Shown one piece after another: positions 19,669 through 29,189 of a DNA stretch of 64,000 bases. A program made the translations under genes and the position numbers. Location: assembly GCA_963757155.1 (NCBI GenBank), contig CAVWQS010000021.1:99790-163789 (forward strand), in the 5' to 3' direction. Source of the stretch: DASXQK01 sp963757155 (GTDB lineage: Bacteria > Pseudomonadota > Alphaproteobacteria > Dongiales > Dongiaceae). Position 1 is the stretch's first letter. Every line of letters begins with the position of its first letter. The notes beneath the pieces are model-generated. The model was not told the DNA's origin, did no database searches, and saw only the letters and a program-made list of their open reading frames with translations.

Positions 19669-20689
19669 GGGTAGCCTGCCCGCGTCTCTGCCCCGGCGAG
19701 GTGCCGAACCAGCGCTTGGAGGCGCGGAACAGGCTGCTCTGATCGCTGAAGCCCAGCAGGAAAGCGATCTCGGCGAGGGACAGGTCCTTCCGATCCATGT
19801 AGCGCTCCGCCAGATCCCGGCGGGCGCTGTCCAAGATCTTCTGAAACGAGGTGCCTTCCGCCTCCAGGCGGCGGTGCAAGGTGCGCTCGCTCATCGCCAT
19901 GGCACGCGCGATGGCGGCTCTTGTCGGTTCGCCCTCCGGCAGGCGCCGGGTCAGGAGGCTCCGTATGCGAAGGCCGATCGGTGGCGGGTTCACCTGGCGG
20001 ACATGTTCATCGGCAATCGCGTCATGGACCTCGGCCAGCAAATCATGGGCCGTCGGCAGAGGGAGCATGGCATCGGCGCGCGACAACAGCAGCGCATTTG
20101 CCGGCGCGTTGAACCTGAGCGGACAGTTGAACGCGTCCCTGTAGGGCTCCAGATCGGGGGAAGGCGCCAAGGTCAGCTCCAGGGCGATGGGCCTGAGATC
20201 ACGCGCCGTGACCCAGCGGCAGAATGTCAGGAAGGTCATGAGGTCGAAGCCGAAGCGCTGCCAAGGCACGGGCTGCTGGCCGGCGTAGATTTCCAGGGTG
20301 AGCCGGAAGCCTTCGACATCGTCGTTGATGGTCACGAGGGCGGCATCATTGAAGATGCGGATATAGCGGGACATCCGTTCCAATATGCCGAGAAGGTTCG
20401 GTGCGGACATCATGGTATAGGCGACCACATCGAAGCTGGCCGGCTTGGCGACCCTCGAGCTTGCGAGTCCCAAAGTGGGATTGCCCGAGCGGGCGAGCGC
20501 CAGCCGCCAGAGGTGGTCGACCTTGTCGCTTGCGAAGCGCCGATCGGGATCCTTGAGGGCCGCCAGCTCGAGGCCGGCCTCGGCGAAGAGCGCCTGCAGA
20601 TCGAGCCCTTCCGATTCGAGGGCGTCGGCTATGGCTCTCACCCAGAATGCCGCACAGCTGGGTTGATGCGGATTCGGGCGTCTCGTCAT
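19652..20689 (-). CDS. AraC-family regulator with arabinose-binding-like N-terminus
   Basis: A 345-residue regulator. The N-terminal ~220 residues match the ligand-binding domain found in OruR/ArgR-like AraC regulators, and the C-terminal ~90 residues hold the two helix-turn-helix units (AIARAMAMSERTLHRRLEAE and LSLAEIAFLLGFSDQSSLFR). It is divergent from the HlyD/ABC-2 operon at 20,870, so it is the obvious candidate to control that exporter. The ligand is not deducible. Confidence 0.88.
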   Translation of the reverse strand: MTRRPNPHQPSCAAFWVRAIADALESEGLDLQALFAEAGLELAALKDPDRRFASDKVDHLWRLALARSGNPTLGLASSRVAKPASFDVVAYTMMSAPNLLGILERMSRYIRIFNDAALVTINDDVEGFRLTLEIYAGQQPVPWQRFGFDLMTFLTFCRWVTARDLRPIALELTLAPSPDLEPYRDAFNCPLRFNAPANALLLSRADAMLPLPTAHDLLAEVHDAIADEHVRQVNPPPIGLRIRSLLTRRLPEGEPTRAAIARAMAMSERTLHRRLEAEGTSFQKILDSARRDLAERYMDRKDLSLAEIAFLLGFSDQSSLFRASKRWFGTSPGQRRGQATLKPGS

Positions 20690-20869
20690 TCGCTTGCTCC
20701 CGGTCTAGACTGGCCGGCCGGACCTGCTCAAGGTAGCCTGGATGATCCCAAATCCCAAATTGGCCGCCTGCGCAATGAATTTGTCCTGCTGGGCCACTGA
20801 CCAGCCGGCGCCGGCCGCCATAGTGCCACCGACCCGGCACCGCAACTTCCGCCAAGGCCTATATCCGAT

Positions 20870-21871
20870 ATGACAAGCGCGAGGCACAAAGCTGCGCCGA
20901 CGGCGATCGCGTTGGCGGTCATCGTCGCGGTGATCGTCGGCCTCTCCGCCTGGTATCTCTCCCGGCCGGTGCCGCTGATGATTCAGGGCGAGGCCGACAG
21001 CACGCGGATCGACATCGCCGCGCGGGTCGACGGCCGGATCGCCAAGATCCCGGTGCAAAGGGGGCAGGATGTCCCGGCCGGTACCATCCTGCTCCAGATC
21101 GACAATCCCGAGCTGGTCGCCAAGCTCGCCGAAGCCGTTGCGGCGAAGGGCGTGGCCGATGCCGAGCTCGCCCGCATCCATGCCGGGACGCGGGCCGAGA
21201 CCGTGGCCGTGCGCAAGGCCGAGATCGACCGGACGGCTGCGGATGTCGCCCTCGCCCAGCAGACCTATGACCGGTTGTACAAGCTGGTCGCCGGCCAATA
21301 CGCCACCCAGCAGCATCTGGACGAGGCGACCGCCAGCCTGCGGGTCGCCCAGCGCAGCAACGACCAGGCGAAGCTCGCCTATCAGGAGGCGATCGCGGGC
21401 TTCACGCCGGAGGAAGTGCATATGGCGGAGACCAAGGTCGCCCGCGCCGCGGCGGCCGTGAACACCCTGCAGTCGCTCGTCGACCAGATGGTGGTCACCG
21501 CACCCGCCGCGACCCAGGTCTATCAGATCGATATCGAGCAGGGCGAGGTGGTGGCGCCCGGCATTCCGCTGCTCTCCCTCGTCGAGATGAACGACATCTG
21601 GGTCGGCTTCGATCTGCGTGAAGATCTGATCAAGGGCCTCAAGCTGGGTGACAAGTTCGATGTCCGGATTCCCGCTCTGGGCGATCGCCAGATATCCGTG
21701 GAGGTCAAACTCATCGCCGCCAAGGGCGAATATGCGGGATGGCGGGCGACGCGCGCGACGGGGGATTTCGACCTCCGGACCTTCGCCATTCGGGCATATC
21801 CCGTCGAGCCGATCCCGGGCCTCCGGCCGGGGATGAGCGCCTATGCCGACTGGCCGACGGCCGGAAAATGA
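20870..21871 (+). CDS. HlyD-family membrane fusion protein (first copy)
   Basis: A 333-residue periplasmic adaptor with one N-terminal membrane helix (about residues 11-31), the biotinyl-lipoyl half-motif ARVDGRIAKIPVQRGQDVP, a coiled-coil hairpin (about residues 80-185) and a second lipoyl half plus beta-barrel. It would bridge an inner-membrane exporter to an outer-membrane channel. Its stop overlaps the permease start as ATGA, so translation is coupled. Its partner operon is controlled, by position, by the divergent AraC protein. No TolC-type gene is seen nearby. Confidence 0.9.
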   Translation: MTSARHKAAPTAIALAVIVAVIVGLSAWYLSRPVPLMIQGEADSTRIDIAARVDGRIAKIPVQRGQDVPAGTILLQIDNPELVAKLAEAVAAKGVADAELARIHAGTRAETVAVRKAEIDRTAADVALAQQTYDRLYKLVAGQYATQQHLDEATASLRVAQRSNDQAKLAYQEAIAGFTPEEVHMAETKVARAAAAVNTLQSLVDQMVVTAPAATQVYQIDIEQGEVVAPGIPLLSLVEMNDIWVGFDLREDLIKGLKLGDKFDVRIPALGDRQISVEVKLIAAKGEYAGWRATRATGDFDLRTFAIRAYPVEPIPGLRPGMSAYADWPTAGK

Positions 21872-24207
21872 TCGCGCCCGCCCAACCCGGCTTTCTGCTG
21901 GTGGCGACCCGGGAATTGCGCTGGATCCTGCGCGACAGGATCGCCTTGTTCCTGATGATCGGCGTGCCGCTGATCGCCTTCTTCGTGCTCGGCCTGACCT
22001 TCAGCAGCGGTGTGATCCGGGGGCTCAATACCGTGGTGGTCGATGCCGACCGTACGCCGACCTCGCTCGCGATGCTGCAGACGGTCGAGGCGGCCCCGGG
22101 CGTTTCGCTGAGTGCCCGCGCCGAGGATCTCGGGGCCGCGATGAAGGCGATCCGTTCCGGCAGCGCGATCGCGGCCGTCTATATCCCGCCGAATTTCGAG
22201 CGGGATCTCTCCGCCGGCCGGCGGCCCCAGGTCTCGCTTTTCTACAACACCCAGTTCCTCACCCCCGGTAATTCGGCATCAAAGGCCCTGACCGATGCCC
22301 TCAATGGCGCCATCGCCGCCACCGCCCCCAAGCTTCCGCCGCTCCCCAAGACCCTGGGCGCCTTGGTGGTGGAGCAATATGTCCTGACCAATCCGGCCTT
22401 CAACTATGCGCAATTCCTGCTGCGCGCCGTGCTGCCCATGGTGCTCCATGTGGTCATCGCGATTTCCACCTGCTATGCGATCGGAACCGAGTTCTCACGG
22501 CGCGGCGTCGGCAGCTGGCTGCGCTCGGCGGGCGGAAGCCCGCTGACGGCCCTGGCGGGCAAGCTGGCGCCGCTCTTCGCCATCTTCATCCTGATGATGG
22601 TCGTGCTGCTGCTGGTCATCCACGGGGCCTATCAGATTCCCTTTCGCGGCGATGAGGGGATGATGGTCGCCGCGGCCTGCCTGCTCATCGCCGCCTATCA
22701 GGGGCTGGCCGCCCTGCTGGTCCTGCTCGTCCGCAATCTGGCGCTGGGGCTCAGCCTCACGGCCATCATGGTCTCGCCCGCCTTCGGCTATGCCGGTGTG
22801 GGCTTTCCCATCGCCGGCATGCAGGCCTTCGCCCGGGGCTGGGGATCGATCCTGCCGCTGCGCTGGTATATGCAGATCCTCTTCGATCAGGCGGCGCGCG
22901 GCGCGCCTGTTGCCGATTCCGCCCGGCCTTTCGCCATCCTCGCGGCATTGGCCCTGCTCTTCGGCGGCCTCGCCTGGTGGCGGCTGGCGGCGCTCGCCCG
23001 TCGCAAAGCCGGCGTTCCGGCTGCCGAGGAATCCGCTCCGCCGCCCCTCGGCGCCTATCCGGGATTCGGAGGCATCGTCATCGCCGAGATTCGCCGCGTC
23101 CTGGGAGACCGCAGCGTGATGGGGCTGATGGTGATCGCCCCAGTGCTTTATGGCGCCTTCTACCCGCAGCCCTATCTCGGCCAGATCCTTCGCCATCTCC
23201 CGATTGCCGTGGTCGATCTCGACCAGACGGAGCTCAGCCGTCGGCTCGTCATGGCCCTCGATGCGGATTCGGGCGTTCAGGTGGCGGTGCGGGCCAATAC
23301 GATTGCGCAAGCGCAGCAAGAACTCTTCCAGCGCCATGTCTTCGGCATTCTGGAGATACCGCCGGGCACCACGCGCGAGTTTCTCAAGGGGAATTTGGCC
23401 CGCCTCCCGGCCTTCGTCAATTCCGCCTATTTCCTGGTCTTCAGCCGCACGCTCCAGGGCATCGTGGAGTCGGCCGGCAACGTCACGGCCGAGCTTGTGT
23501 CCCACGGTGCGCGCAGCGGCGGGGAGGCCGATCGGCTCCTGGCCGTGATCAGCCCGGCCTCGGTCCTTGGCGTGCCGCTGTTCAACCCGACGGGCGGCTA
23601 TGCCAGCTATGTCGTGCCGGCGGCCTTCGTGCTGATCCTGCAGCAGACGCTGCTGATCGGTGCGGCGATGCTGGGCGGGGTGGCCTTCGAGAGCGGCGGC
23701 AGAACGGCGCAGCTGGGACGCGGCTCGGCTATCGCCGTCCTCGGCCAGGCTCTCGCCCATCTGGTCATCTATATTCCCGCTCTGCTGCTCTATCTCGTGA
23801 TCTTGCCGCGGATCTACGGCTTCTCGACGCTGGGGAAATTGCCCGACCTGTTTCTTTTCGCGGCGACCTTCATTCTCGCCACCAGCTTTTTCGGCCAGGC
23901 CGCGGGGACATGGTTCAAACGGCGCGAAACCGCCGTGGTTCTCTTCGTCGCGACCACCTTGCCCCAGTTCTTCCTGGTCGGCCTCTCCTGGCCGGTGGAG
24001 GCGATCCCGCCCGTCATGCGCCTGATCGGGCGGGTCTTCCCCTCCGAAGCCGCAATCGACGGCATGGTGCGGATCAATCAGATGGGCGCCAGTCTCGGCG
24101 AGGTCTCCAAGGATTGGATCAGCCTGCTTGCCCTGGGCCTGGCTTATTACCTGCTCGCGGTGCTGGGGAGTGGGCTGCGGCGCCGGAGGTTGGCTTATGC
24201 GGGCTAA
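21868..24207 (+). CDS. Double ABC-2 type permease (two permease halves fused)
   Basis: A 779-residue inner-membrane protein that contains two homologous ABC-2 permease units in tandem. Each has an N-terminal membrane helix, a large external domain (compare TVVVDADRTPTSLAMLQTVE with PIAVVDLDQTELSRRLVMAL, and YIPPNFERDL with EIPPGTTREF) and a block of five to six membrane helices; the join is near residues 385-410. A fused protein could form the whole transmembrane dimer. No ABC ATPase gene lies beside it. The start at 21868 overlaps the HlyD stop. It overlaps the second HlyD gene by 11 bases. Confidence 0.88.
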   Translation: MIAPAQPGFLLVATRELRWILRDRIALFLMIGVPLIAFFVLGLTFSSGVIRGLNTVVVDADRTPTSLAMLQTVEAAPGVSLSARAEDLGAAMKAIRSGSAIAAVYIPPNFERDLSAGRRPQVSLFYNTQFLTPGNSASKALTDALNGAIAATAPKLPPLPKTLGALVVEQYVLTNPAFNYAQFLLRAVLPMVLHVVIAISTCYAIGTEFSRRGVGSWLRSAGGSPLTALAGKLAPLFAIFILMMVVLLLVIHGAYQIPFRGDEGMMVAAACLLIAAYQGLAALLVLLVRNLALGLSLTAIMVSPAFGYAGVGFPIAGMQAFARGWGSILPLRWYMQILFDQAARGAPVADSARPFAILAALALLFGGLAWWRLAALARRKAGVPAAEESAPPPLGAYPGFGGIVIAEIRRVLGDRSVMGLMVIAPVLYGAFYPQPYLGQILRHLPIAVVDLDQTELSRRLVMALDADSGVQVAVRANTIAQAQQELFQRHVFGILEIPPGTTREFLKGNLARLPAFVNSAYFLVFSRTLQGIVESAGNVTAELVSHGARSGGEADRLLAVISPASVLGVPLFNPTGGYASYVVPAAFVLILQQTLLIGAAMLGGVAFESGGRTAQLGRGSAIAVLGQALAHLVIYIPALLLYLVILPRIYGFSTLGKLPDLFLFAATFILATSFFGQAAGTWFKRRETAVVLFVATTLPQFFLVGLSWPVEAIPPVMRLIGRVFPSEAAIDGMVRINQMGASLGEVSKDWISLLALGLAYYLLAVLGSGLRRRRLAYAG

Positions 24208-25173
24208 ATGGCTTCGCCGCCTCGGCATCGGGGCCGTAGTGGTGGCCGTTGCCGCCGGCGTCGCGGTGCTGGCGCTGCGCCCTACGATTCCGCCGCGCAT
24301 CATCGGCATGGTGAGAACGACGGAGATCAAGATCGAGCCGGAGGTCAGCGGCCGTATCGCAGCGCTTCCCTTCAAGGCGGGCGACCGGGTTTCCGCCGGC
24401 GCGGTGGTGGCGGAGCTCTCCAATCCCGAGCTCGCGGCCGCCGTCGAGGAAGCCCGCGCGGCCGTCGCCGTGGCCCAGGCGACCCGCGATCGGGTCTATG
24501 CCGGCGTGCGCCAGGAAGAGGTGAATATCGCGGCCCGGGAGATGGACAAGGCCAATGCGGATCTGACCTTGGCGAAGCAGCAATTTGCCCGGATCTCGGA
24601 TCTCGCCAGCCATGGGCACGCAACGCAGCAGGATCTGGACAATGCCCGGGCGAACGTCGCCACGGCGCGGCCAATCTCCGGGTCACGCAATTCCGCTATG
24701 CCGAGGCGCAGCGCGGTCCGACGGCGGAGGACCGCGCGCTTGCCGATGCCAGCCTCGCGGCGGCCCAGGCCTCGCTCGTGGTGCTGGAGCGGCGGTTCGA
24801 CAAGCTGCAGCTCAAATCCCCCGTGGACGGGGTCGTGGAAGTGGTCGTGGCCGAGCCGGGGGAAGCGACGGTCCCCGGCCGGACCGTGCTCACCATCGCC
24901 GATACGAGCGAGCCCTGGTTCGACTTCAATATCCGGGAGGATGAGCTGAGGGGCCTCGGCATCGGCACGCCGGTGGTGCTGATCGAAGGCACTGGCGGTA
25001 AGCAGGTATCGGCCAAGGTCTCGGAAATGCGCGGGCTGGGCGATTTCGCGACCTGGCGCGCGGCCCGCGCGGTCGGCGACCATGATCTCAATACCTTCTC
25101 CGTCCGGGCCGATCCCGTCGACACCGTCGCGGGGCTGGAGCCCGGCGTCACGGTCTGGATCGCGGGTCGCTGA
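24197..25173 (+). CDS. HlyD-family membrane fusion protein (second copy), frame broken
   Basis: A second adaptor of about 325 residues, with an N-terminal membrane helix (about residues 8-28), the lipoyl half VSGRIAALPFKAGDRVSAGA, a coiled coil and a C-terminal barrel ending VTVWIAGR. The frame changes near 24673, where one base seems to be missing in ACGGCGCGGCCAAT; restoring it joins ANVATA to NLRVTQFRYAEAQ. The start overlaps the permease end by 11 bases. Two different adaptors around one permease is unusual. Confidence 0.85.
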
Positions 25174-25306
25174 GGCCTCCTTCGTCGGAATGCTCGAGAG
25201 GGGAGGGGCCGGCTCCGTCGCAACGAACATCCCTTTGACATGCAAAGAAGCTTGGGCAAGAGAATCCCGGAGCCGGCATCGACTGGCCAACAGGGGAGAG
25301 CACGCC

Positions 25307-26365
25307 ATGACGAGACCGATCACCGACGCCGATATGTCCAAGCGCGCGGCCGAGATGGAGCCCTGGTACTGGTGGGGGCTGCCGACCTTCTACAAATGCC
25401 CGTGGAACGGCGATCCCGCCGCCTGCGATATCGGGCTGGTGGGCGTGCCCCATAGCTCCGGCAATGGCTCGACGGAGCGCGACCAGCATCTGGCCCCGCG
25501 CGCCGTCCGTCATATGTCGGGCTGGTATCGCCGCGCCCATCAGAAATTCGGCTTCCGGCCCTGGGACGAATTCCGCATCCACGATCTGGGCGATGTGCCG
25601 CTGCCCGAAGCCATGGTCAACGATATCTCCGTCGATCATATCGAGGAGTTCTATACCCGCCTCGATGCGGCAGGGGCGCGGCCGGTATCGATCGGCGGCG
25701 ATCATTCCATCACCGGTCCGATCCTGCGCGCTGTCGGCGGGCCGGAATCCAAGCTCTCGAAGGGGCGGAAGCTGGCGCTGGTGCATTTCGACGCCCATCG
25801 CGACGATTACGAATATCTGCCGCATTGGCTGGGCAGCAAGCGCTCCGCCGCCCATTGGGCCGCCTATACCATCCGCGAGGGGATCGTCGATCCCGATCAC
25901 AGCATCCAGCTCGGCATGCGGGGCAATCCGATGCGGGCGCGCGCCGATCCGACCCAGAGCGACACGGGCTATCGCATCCTGCCGGCCGAGACGATCTTCG
26001 AGCTCGGGCCCGAGGAGGTCATGCGCATCATCCGCGAGCGGGTCGGCGATCTGCCGGTCTATATCACCTTCGACCTGGACGCCCTCGACCCCTGCGATGC
26101 GCCGGCGGTGGCCAATCTCGAGCCGGGCTATCGGGCGCTGCGGACCTATGAGGCGATCCGGTTGCTCCATGCGGTGAGAGGGCTGGACATCGTGGGGGCG
26201 GATATCGTCTGCATGATCCCTACCAAGGACACGCCCTGCCAGATCACCGCCATGACGACGGTGGTGCTGATGTTCGAGATGATCAGCCTGATCGCCGATC
26301 GGTTGCGCTCGCAGCGGCAGGCGAGCCCGGCGAAATCGGGCGCGGTACGGGTGGAGCCGGCCTGA
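25307..26365 (+). CDS. Ureohydrolase (agmatinase/arginase superfamily)
   Basis: A 352-residue binuclear-metal hydrolase. Metal ligands are visible as GGDHS (about residue 129), DAHRDD (about residue 161) and TFDLDALDP (about residue 258). The long N-terminal extension with EPWYWWGLPTFYKCPW is that of guanidino-acid or guanidinobutyrase-like members rather than of arginase. It would release urea from a guanidino compound; agmatine, guanidinobutyrate and guanidine are all possible. DAHRDD deviates from the more common DAHxDxxD. The start at 25307 follows GGGGAG. Confidence 0.82.
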   Translation: MTRPITDADMSKRAAEMEPWYWWGLPTFYKCPWNGDPAACDIGLVGVPHSSGNGSTERDQHLAPRAVRHMSGWYRRAHQKFGFRPWDEFRIHDLGDVPLPEAMVNDISVDHIEEFYTRLDAAGARPVSIGGDHSITGPILRAVGGPESKLSKGRKLALVHFDAHRDDYEYLPHWLGSKRSAAHWAAYTIREGIVDPDHSIQLGMRGNPMRARADPTQSDTGYRILPAETIFELGPEEVMRIIRERVGDLPVYITFDLDALDPCDAPAVANLEPGYRALRTYEAIRLLHAVRGLDIVGADIVCMIPTKDTPCQITAMTTVVLMFEMISLIADRLRSQRQASPAKSGAVRVEPA

Positions 26366-26542
26366 CGACGAATTCTTCCTCTCCCGCGCTTTGAAGCGGG
26401 AGAGGAAGGGGACCATGACAAAGTCACGGGAAGGTGAGGGTTCACAAGCACCATGCTTGACCTGCCCTCACCCCCCATCGCTGCGCGATGGGTCCCCCTC
26501 TCCCATTTCAAAGCATGGGAGAGGGAAGGCTTGCTCGACGCG

Positions 26543-27600
26543 CTAACCCAGCCACTCGATCCACCGCCCATGGGCCTGGGCGGTGGCGAGGCGGCGGCGT
26601 TCTCCGCCGGGCCAATAGGCGAGGGTGAGCTCGAACTGATCTCCCGAACTCGCCGCCTCGAAGGAGAGCCAGGCCAGCGGGCGCTCTGCCGTCGCCTCGG
26701 CGCCCGCGGCTTCGATCATGCCGGCGAAATCCCGGCGCGCCGCCGCGTCGAAATACTGCAGCACGATGGAATGATAGATCACCATCGCCTGGCCGGCCCG
26801 CCTTGTCGCCAGTCTGCGGGCGGTCCAATCCAGGGCGTCGGCCGCATCGACCCGAACGCCCATCTCGCTCGCCAGCGCGATGGCCGCCCGCAGGCTGGCG
26901 AGACGATCCAGTTGCTCGGGCCAGACATAGCCTTGCAGGCGCAGCCGCGCCTCGGGATCGGCGAGGTCCACCGGCCGCCGGTCGCAGGCCTGCCGCCCCG
27001 CGATGACCGGCTGGACATCCAGCCGCGGGGCGGGGCCTCGCCAGTCCGCGGTCAGGGTCAGGCCCGGATCGCTTCCCGCCCAGCGATACGGGCCCAAATG
27101 AAAGGCGAAGCGGTCCCAGCAGAGATTGAGCCCGGCGCTGGCGCCGATCTCATGCAGGCCCAGCGGCAGGCCGCTCCGGGCCGCAATCTCGAGGAAGCCG
27201 CCGAGGAAGATGGCGGAGCGGCCGACCTCATTGGTCTGGGGCGGATGGTCGAGGAAGCGGCGGAGCAGAGGCTCGTTCTCGGTAAGGGTTCGGCAGAGGG
27301 CGGGCCAGAACGCTCGCATCTGGGCGTCCGCCGCAGGAGGGAAGACTGGGCGGCCAGCGCCGGCGCCTCGCCGCTCAGCGCCAGGAAATGCAAACCCCCA
27401 AAAAGCCGGAGCGGCAGTATGCCGCGCTCGAGATCGCCCTCCCAATCCGCGAGGAATCGGGCGAAGAGCCCGCCGGCTTCGATATCCGCGGCCACCTTGC
27501 CCATGGCCTCGGCCCAGAGCGGCGAGCCGAGCTCGGCGCAATAGCCGGCCTGGCGGCGGAAGGCGGCTGCCAGAGCGGCAGGAGAATGTTTCTTTTGCAC
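26543..27600 (-). CDS. DUF2332 family protein, frame broken
   Basis: A DUF2332 protein of about 352 residues, recognised by AAAFRRQAGYCAELGSPLWAE at the N-terminus, LHEIGASAGLNLCWDRF in the middle and the C-terminal SGDQFELTLAYWPGGE. The domain is thought to be methyltransferase-like, but its function is not established. One base seems to be missing near 27345 (between ALAAQ and FPPAADAQM). I take GTG at 27600 as start, because GGGAG precedes it. Divergent from pntAA. Confidence 0.75.
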
Positions 27601-27713
27601 GATGCTCTCCCATCCGCGGCCGATTCGCCGCTTGAGATTCGAAACTCGCTTCGGCATTGTGTCCAGCCGGCGCAAGGGTTTGGCGGGCCGGACGGAACAG
27701 GATTACCCCTTAG

Positions 27714-28871
27714 ATGAAGATCGGCATCGCCAAGGAACGGCGCGCCCATGAGCTGCGCGTCGCGGTCTCTCCCGATACGGTCAAAAAGCTCATCGGCCTC
27801 GGCGCCGAGCTGGCGATCGAATCCGGCGCCGGCATGGGTGCCGCCTATACCGACGCTGCCTATACCGCCGCCGGCGCCAAGATCGTGCCGGACGAGGCTG
27901 CGGCCCTGTCTGATGCGGATATCGTCCTCAAGGTGCAGCGGCCCCTGACCGCGGCGGAGGGCGGACCGGACGAGGTCGCGCTGCTGAAGCGGGGTGCCAT
28001 GCTGGTCGGCATCCTCTCGCCCTATGGCGCGAAGGAGCAGCTCGCCCTCTATGCCGAGCGCGGCATCAACGCCTTCGCCATGGAGTTCATGCCCCGCATC
28101 ACCCGGGCGCAGACCATGGACGTGCTGTCTTCCCAGGCCAATCTGGCGGGCTATCGCGCCGTGATCGACGCGGCGGCGGAATTCGGCCGGGCCTTTCCGA
28201 TGATGATGACCGCCGCCGGCACCGTGGCGCCCGCCCGCGTCTTCGTCATGGGCGCCGGCGTGGCGGGGCTGCAGGCGATCGCCACGGCCCGGCGCCTGGG
28301 CGCCATCGTCAGCGGCACCGATGTCCGCCCGGCGGCCAAGGAGCAGGTGTCGAGCCTCGGCGCCACCTTCGTGGCGGTGGAGGATGAGGAGTTCAAGCAG
28401 GCCGAGACGGCCGCCGGCTATGCCAAGCCGATGAGTGCCGAATATCAGCAGAAGCAGGCGGCCCTCGTCGCCGAGCATATCAAGAAGCAGGACGTCATCA
28501 TCACCACCGCCCTCATCCCCGGCCGTCCGGCGCCGGTGCTGGTGAGCGAGGAGATGGTGGCCTCGATGAAGCAGGGCTCCGTCATCGTCGATCTCGCGGT
28601 GGAGCAGGGGGGAAATTGCCCCTTGAGCGAGCCGGGCAAGGTGGTGGTGAAGCATGGCGTCACTTTGGTCGGCCATCTCAATGTGCCGAGCCGCATCGCC
28701 GTGGATTCCAGCGCGCTCTACGCCCGCAATCTGCTGGCCTTCCTGACGCCGCTGATCGACAAGGAGACCAAGGCGCTGAAGATCAATTGGGACGACGAGA
28801 TCATCAAGGGCACGGCGCTGACCCGCGACGGCCAAGTGGTGCATCCCGCCTTCGCCGCAGCAGGAGCCTGA
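27714..28871 (+). CDS. pntAA: NAD(P) transhydrogenase alpha subunit, part 1
   Basis: A 385-residue NAD(H)-binding domain I of the proton-translocating transhydrogenase. It opens MKIGIAKERRAHELRVAVSP and carries the Rossmann fold FVMGAGVAGLQAIATARRLG (about residues 177-196) and the mobile-loop region NVPSRIAVDSSALYARN. The enzyme couples inward proton movement to hydride transfer from NADH to NADP+. As in Rhodospirillum rubrum, the alpha subunit is split in two genes. It is followed by pntAB after 4 bases and pntB after 14 more. Confidence 0.95.
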   Translation: MKIGIAKERRAHELRVAVSPDTVKKLIGLGAELAIESGAGMGAAYTDAAYTAAGAKIVPDEAAALSDADIVLKVQRPLTAAEGGPDEVALLKRGAMLVGILSPYGAKEQLALYAERGINAFAMEFMPRITRAQTMDVLSSQANLAGYRAVIDAAAEFGRAFPMMMTAAGTVAPARVFVMGAGVAGLQAIATARRLGAIVSGTDVRPAAKEQVSSLGATFVAVEDEEFKQAETAAGYAKPMSAEYQQKQAALVAEHIKKQDVIITTALIPGRPAPVLVSEEMVASMKQGSVIVDLAVEQGGNCPLSEPGKVVVKHGVTLVGHLNVPSRIAVDSSALYARNLLAFLTPLIDKETKALKINWDDEIIKGTALTRDGQVVHPAFAAAGA

Positions 28872-28875
28872 CCTC

Positions 28876-29175
28876 ATGGAGACCATTCAGCATGTGCCTT
28901 TCGTCCTGGGCCTCACGGTCTTCGTGCTGGCCTGCTTCGTCGGCTATTACGTCGTCTGGCGGGTCACCCCGGCGCTGCATTCGCCGCTGATGGCGGTCAC
29001 CAACGCCATCTCCAGCGTCATCATCGTGGGTGCCCTGATCGCGGCCGGGCCGGCGAACTTCAACTTCTCCCAGATCATGGGCTTCATCGCCGTGACGCTC
29101 GCCTCGGTGAACATCTTCGGTGGCTTCATCGTCACCCATCGCATGCTCTCGATGTTCAAGAAAAAGACGAAGTAG
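28876..29175 (+). CDS. pntAB: NAD(P) transhydrogenase alpha subunit, part 2
   Basis: A 99-residue membrane protein with three hydrophobic helices (about residues 10-30, 38-56 and 64-86) and the typical HSPLMAVTNAISSVIIVGAL. It forms part of the membrane domain II of the transhydrogenase. It lies between pntAA and pntB in the same operon, as in Rhodospirillum-type split transhydrogenases. Confidence 0.95.
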   Translation: METIQHVPFVLGLTVFVLACFVGYYVVWRVTPALHSPLMAVTNAISSVIIVGALIAAGPANFNFSQIMGFIAVTLASVNIFGGFIVTHRMLSMFKKKTK

Positions 29176-29189
29176 CGGGAGCCGGCCAC

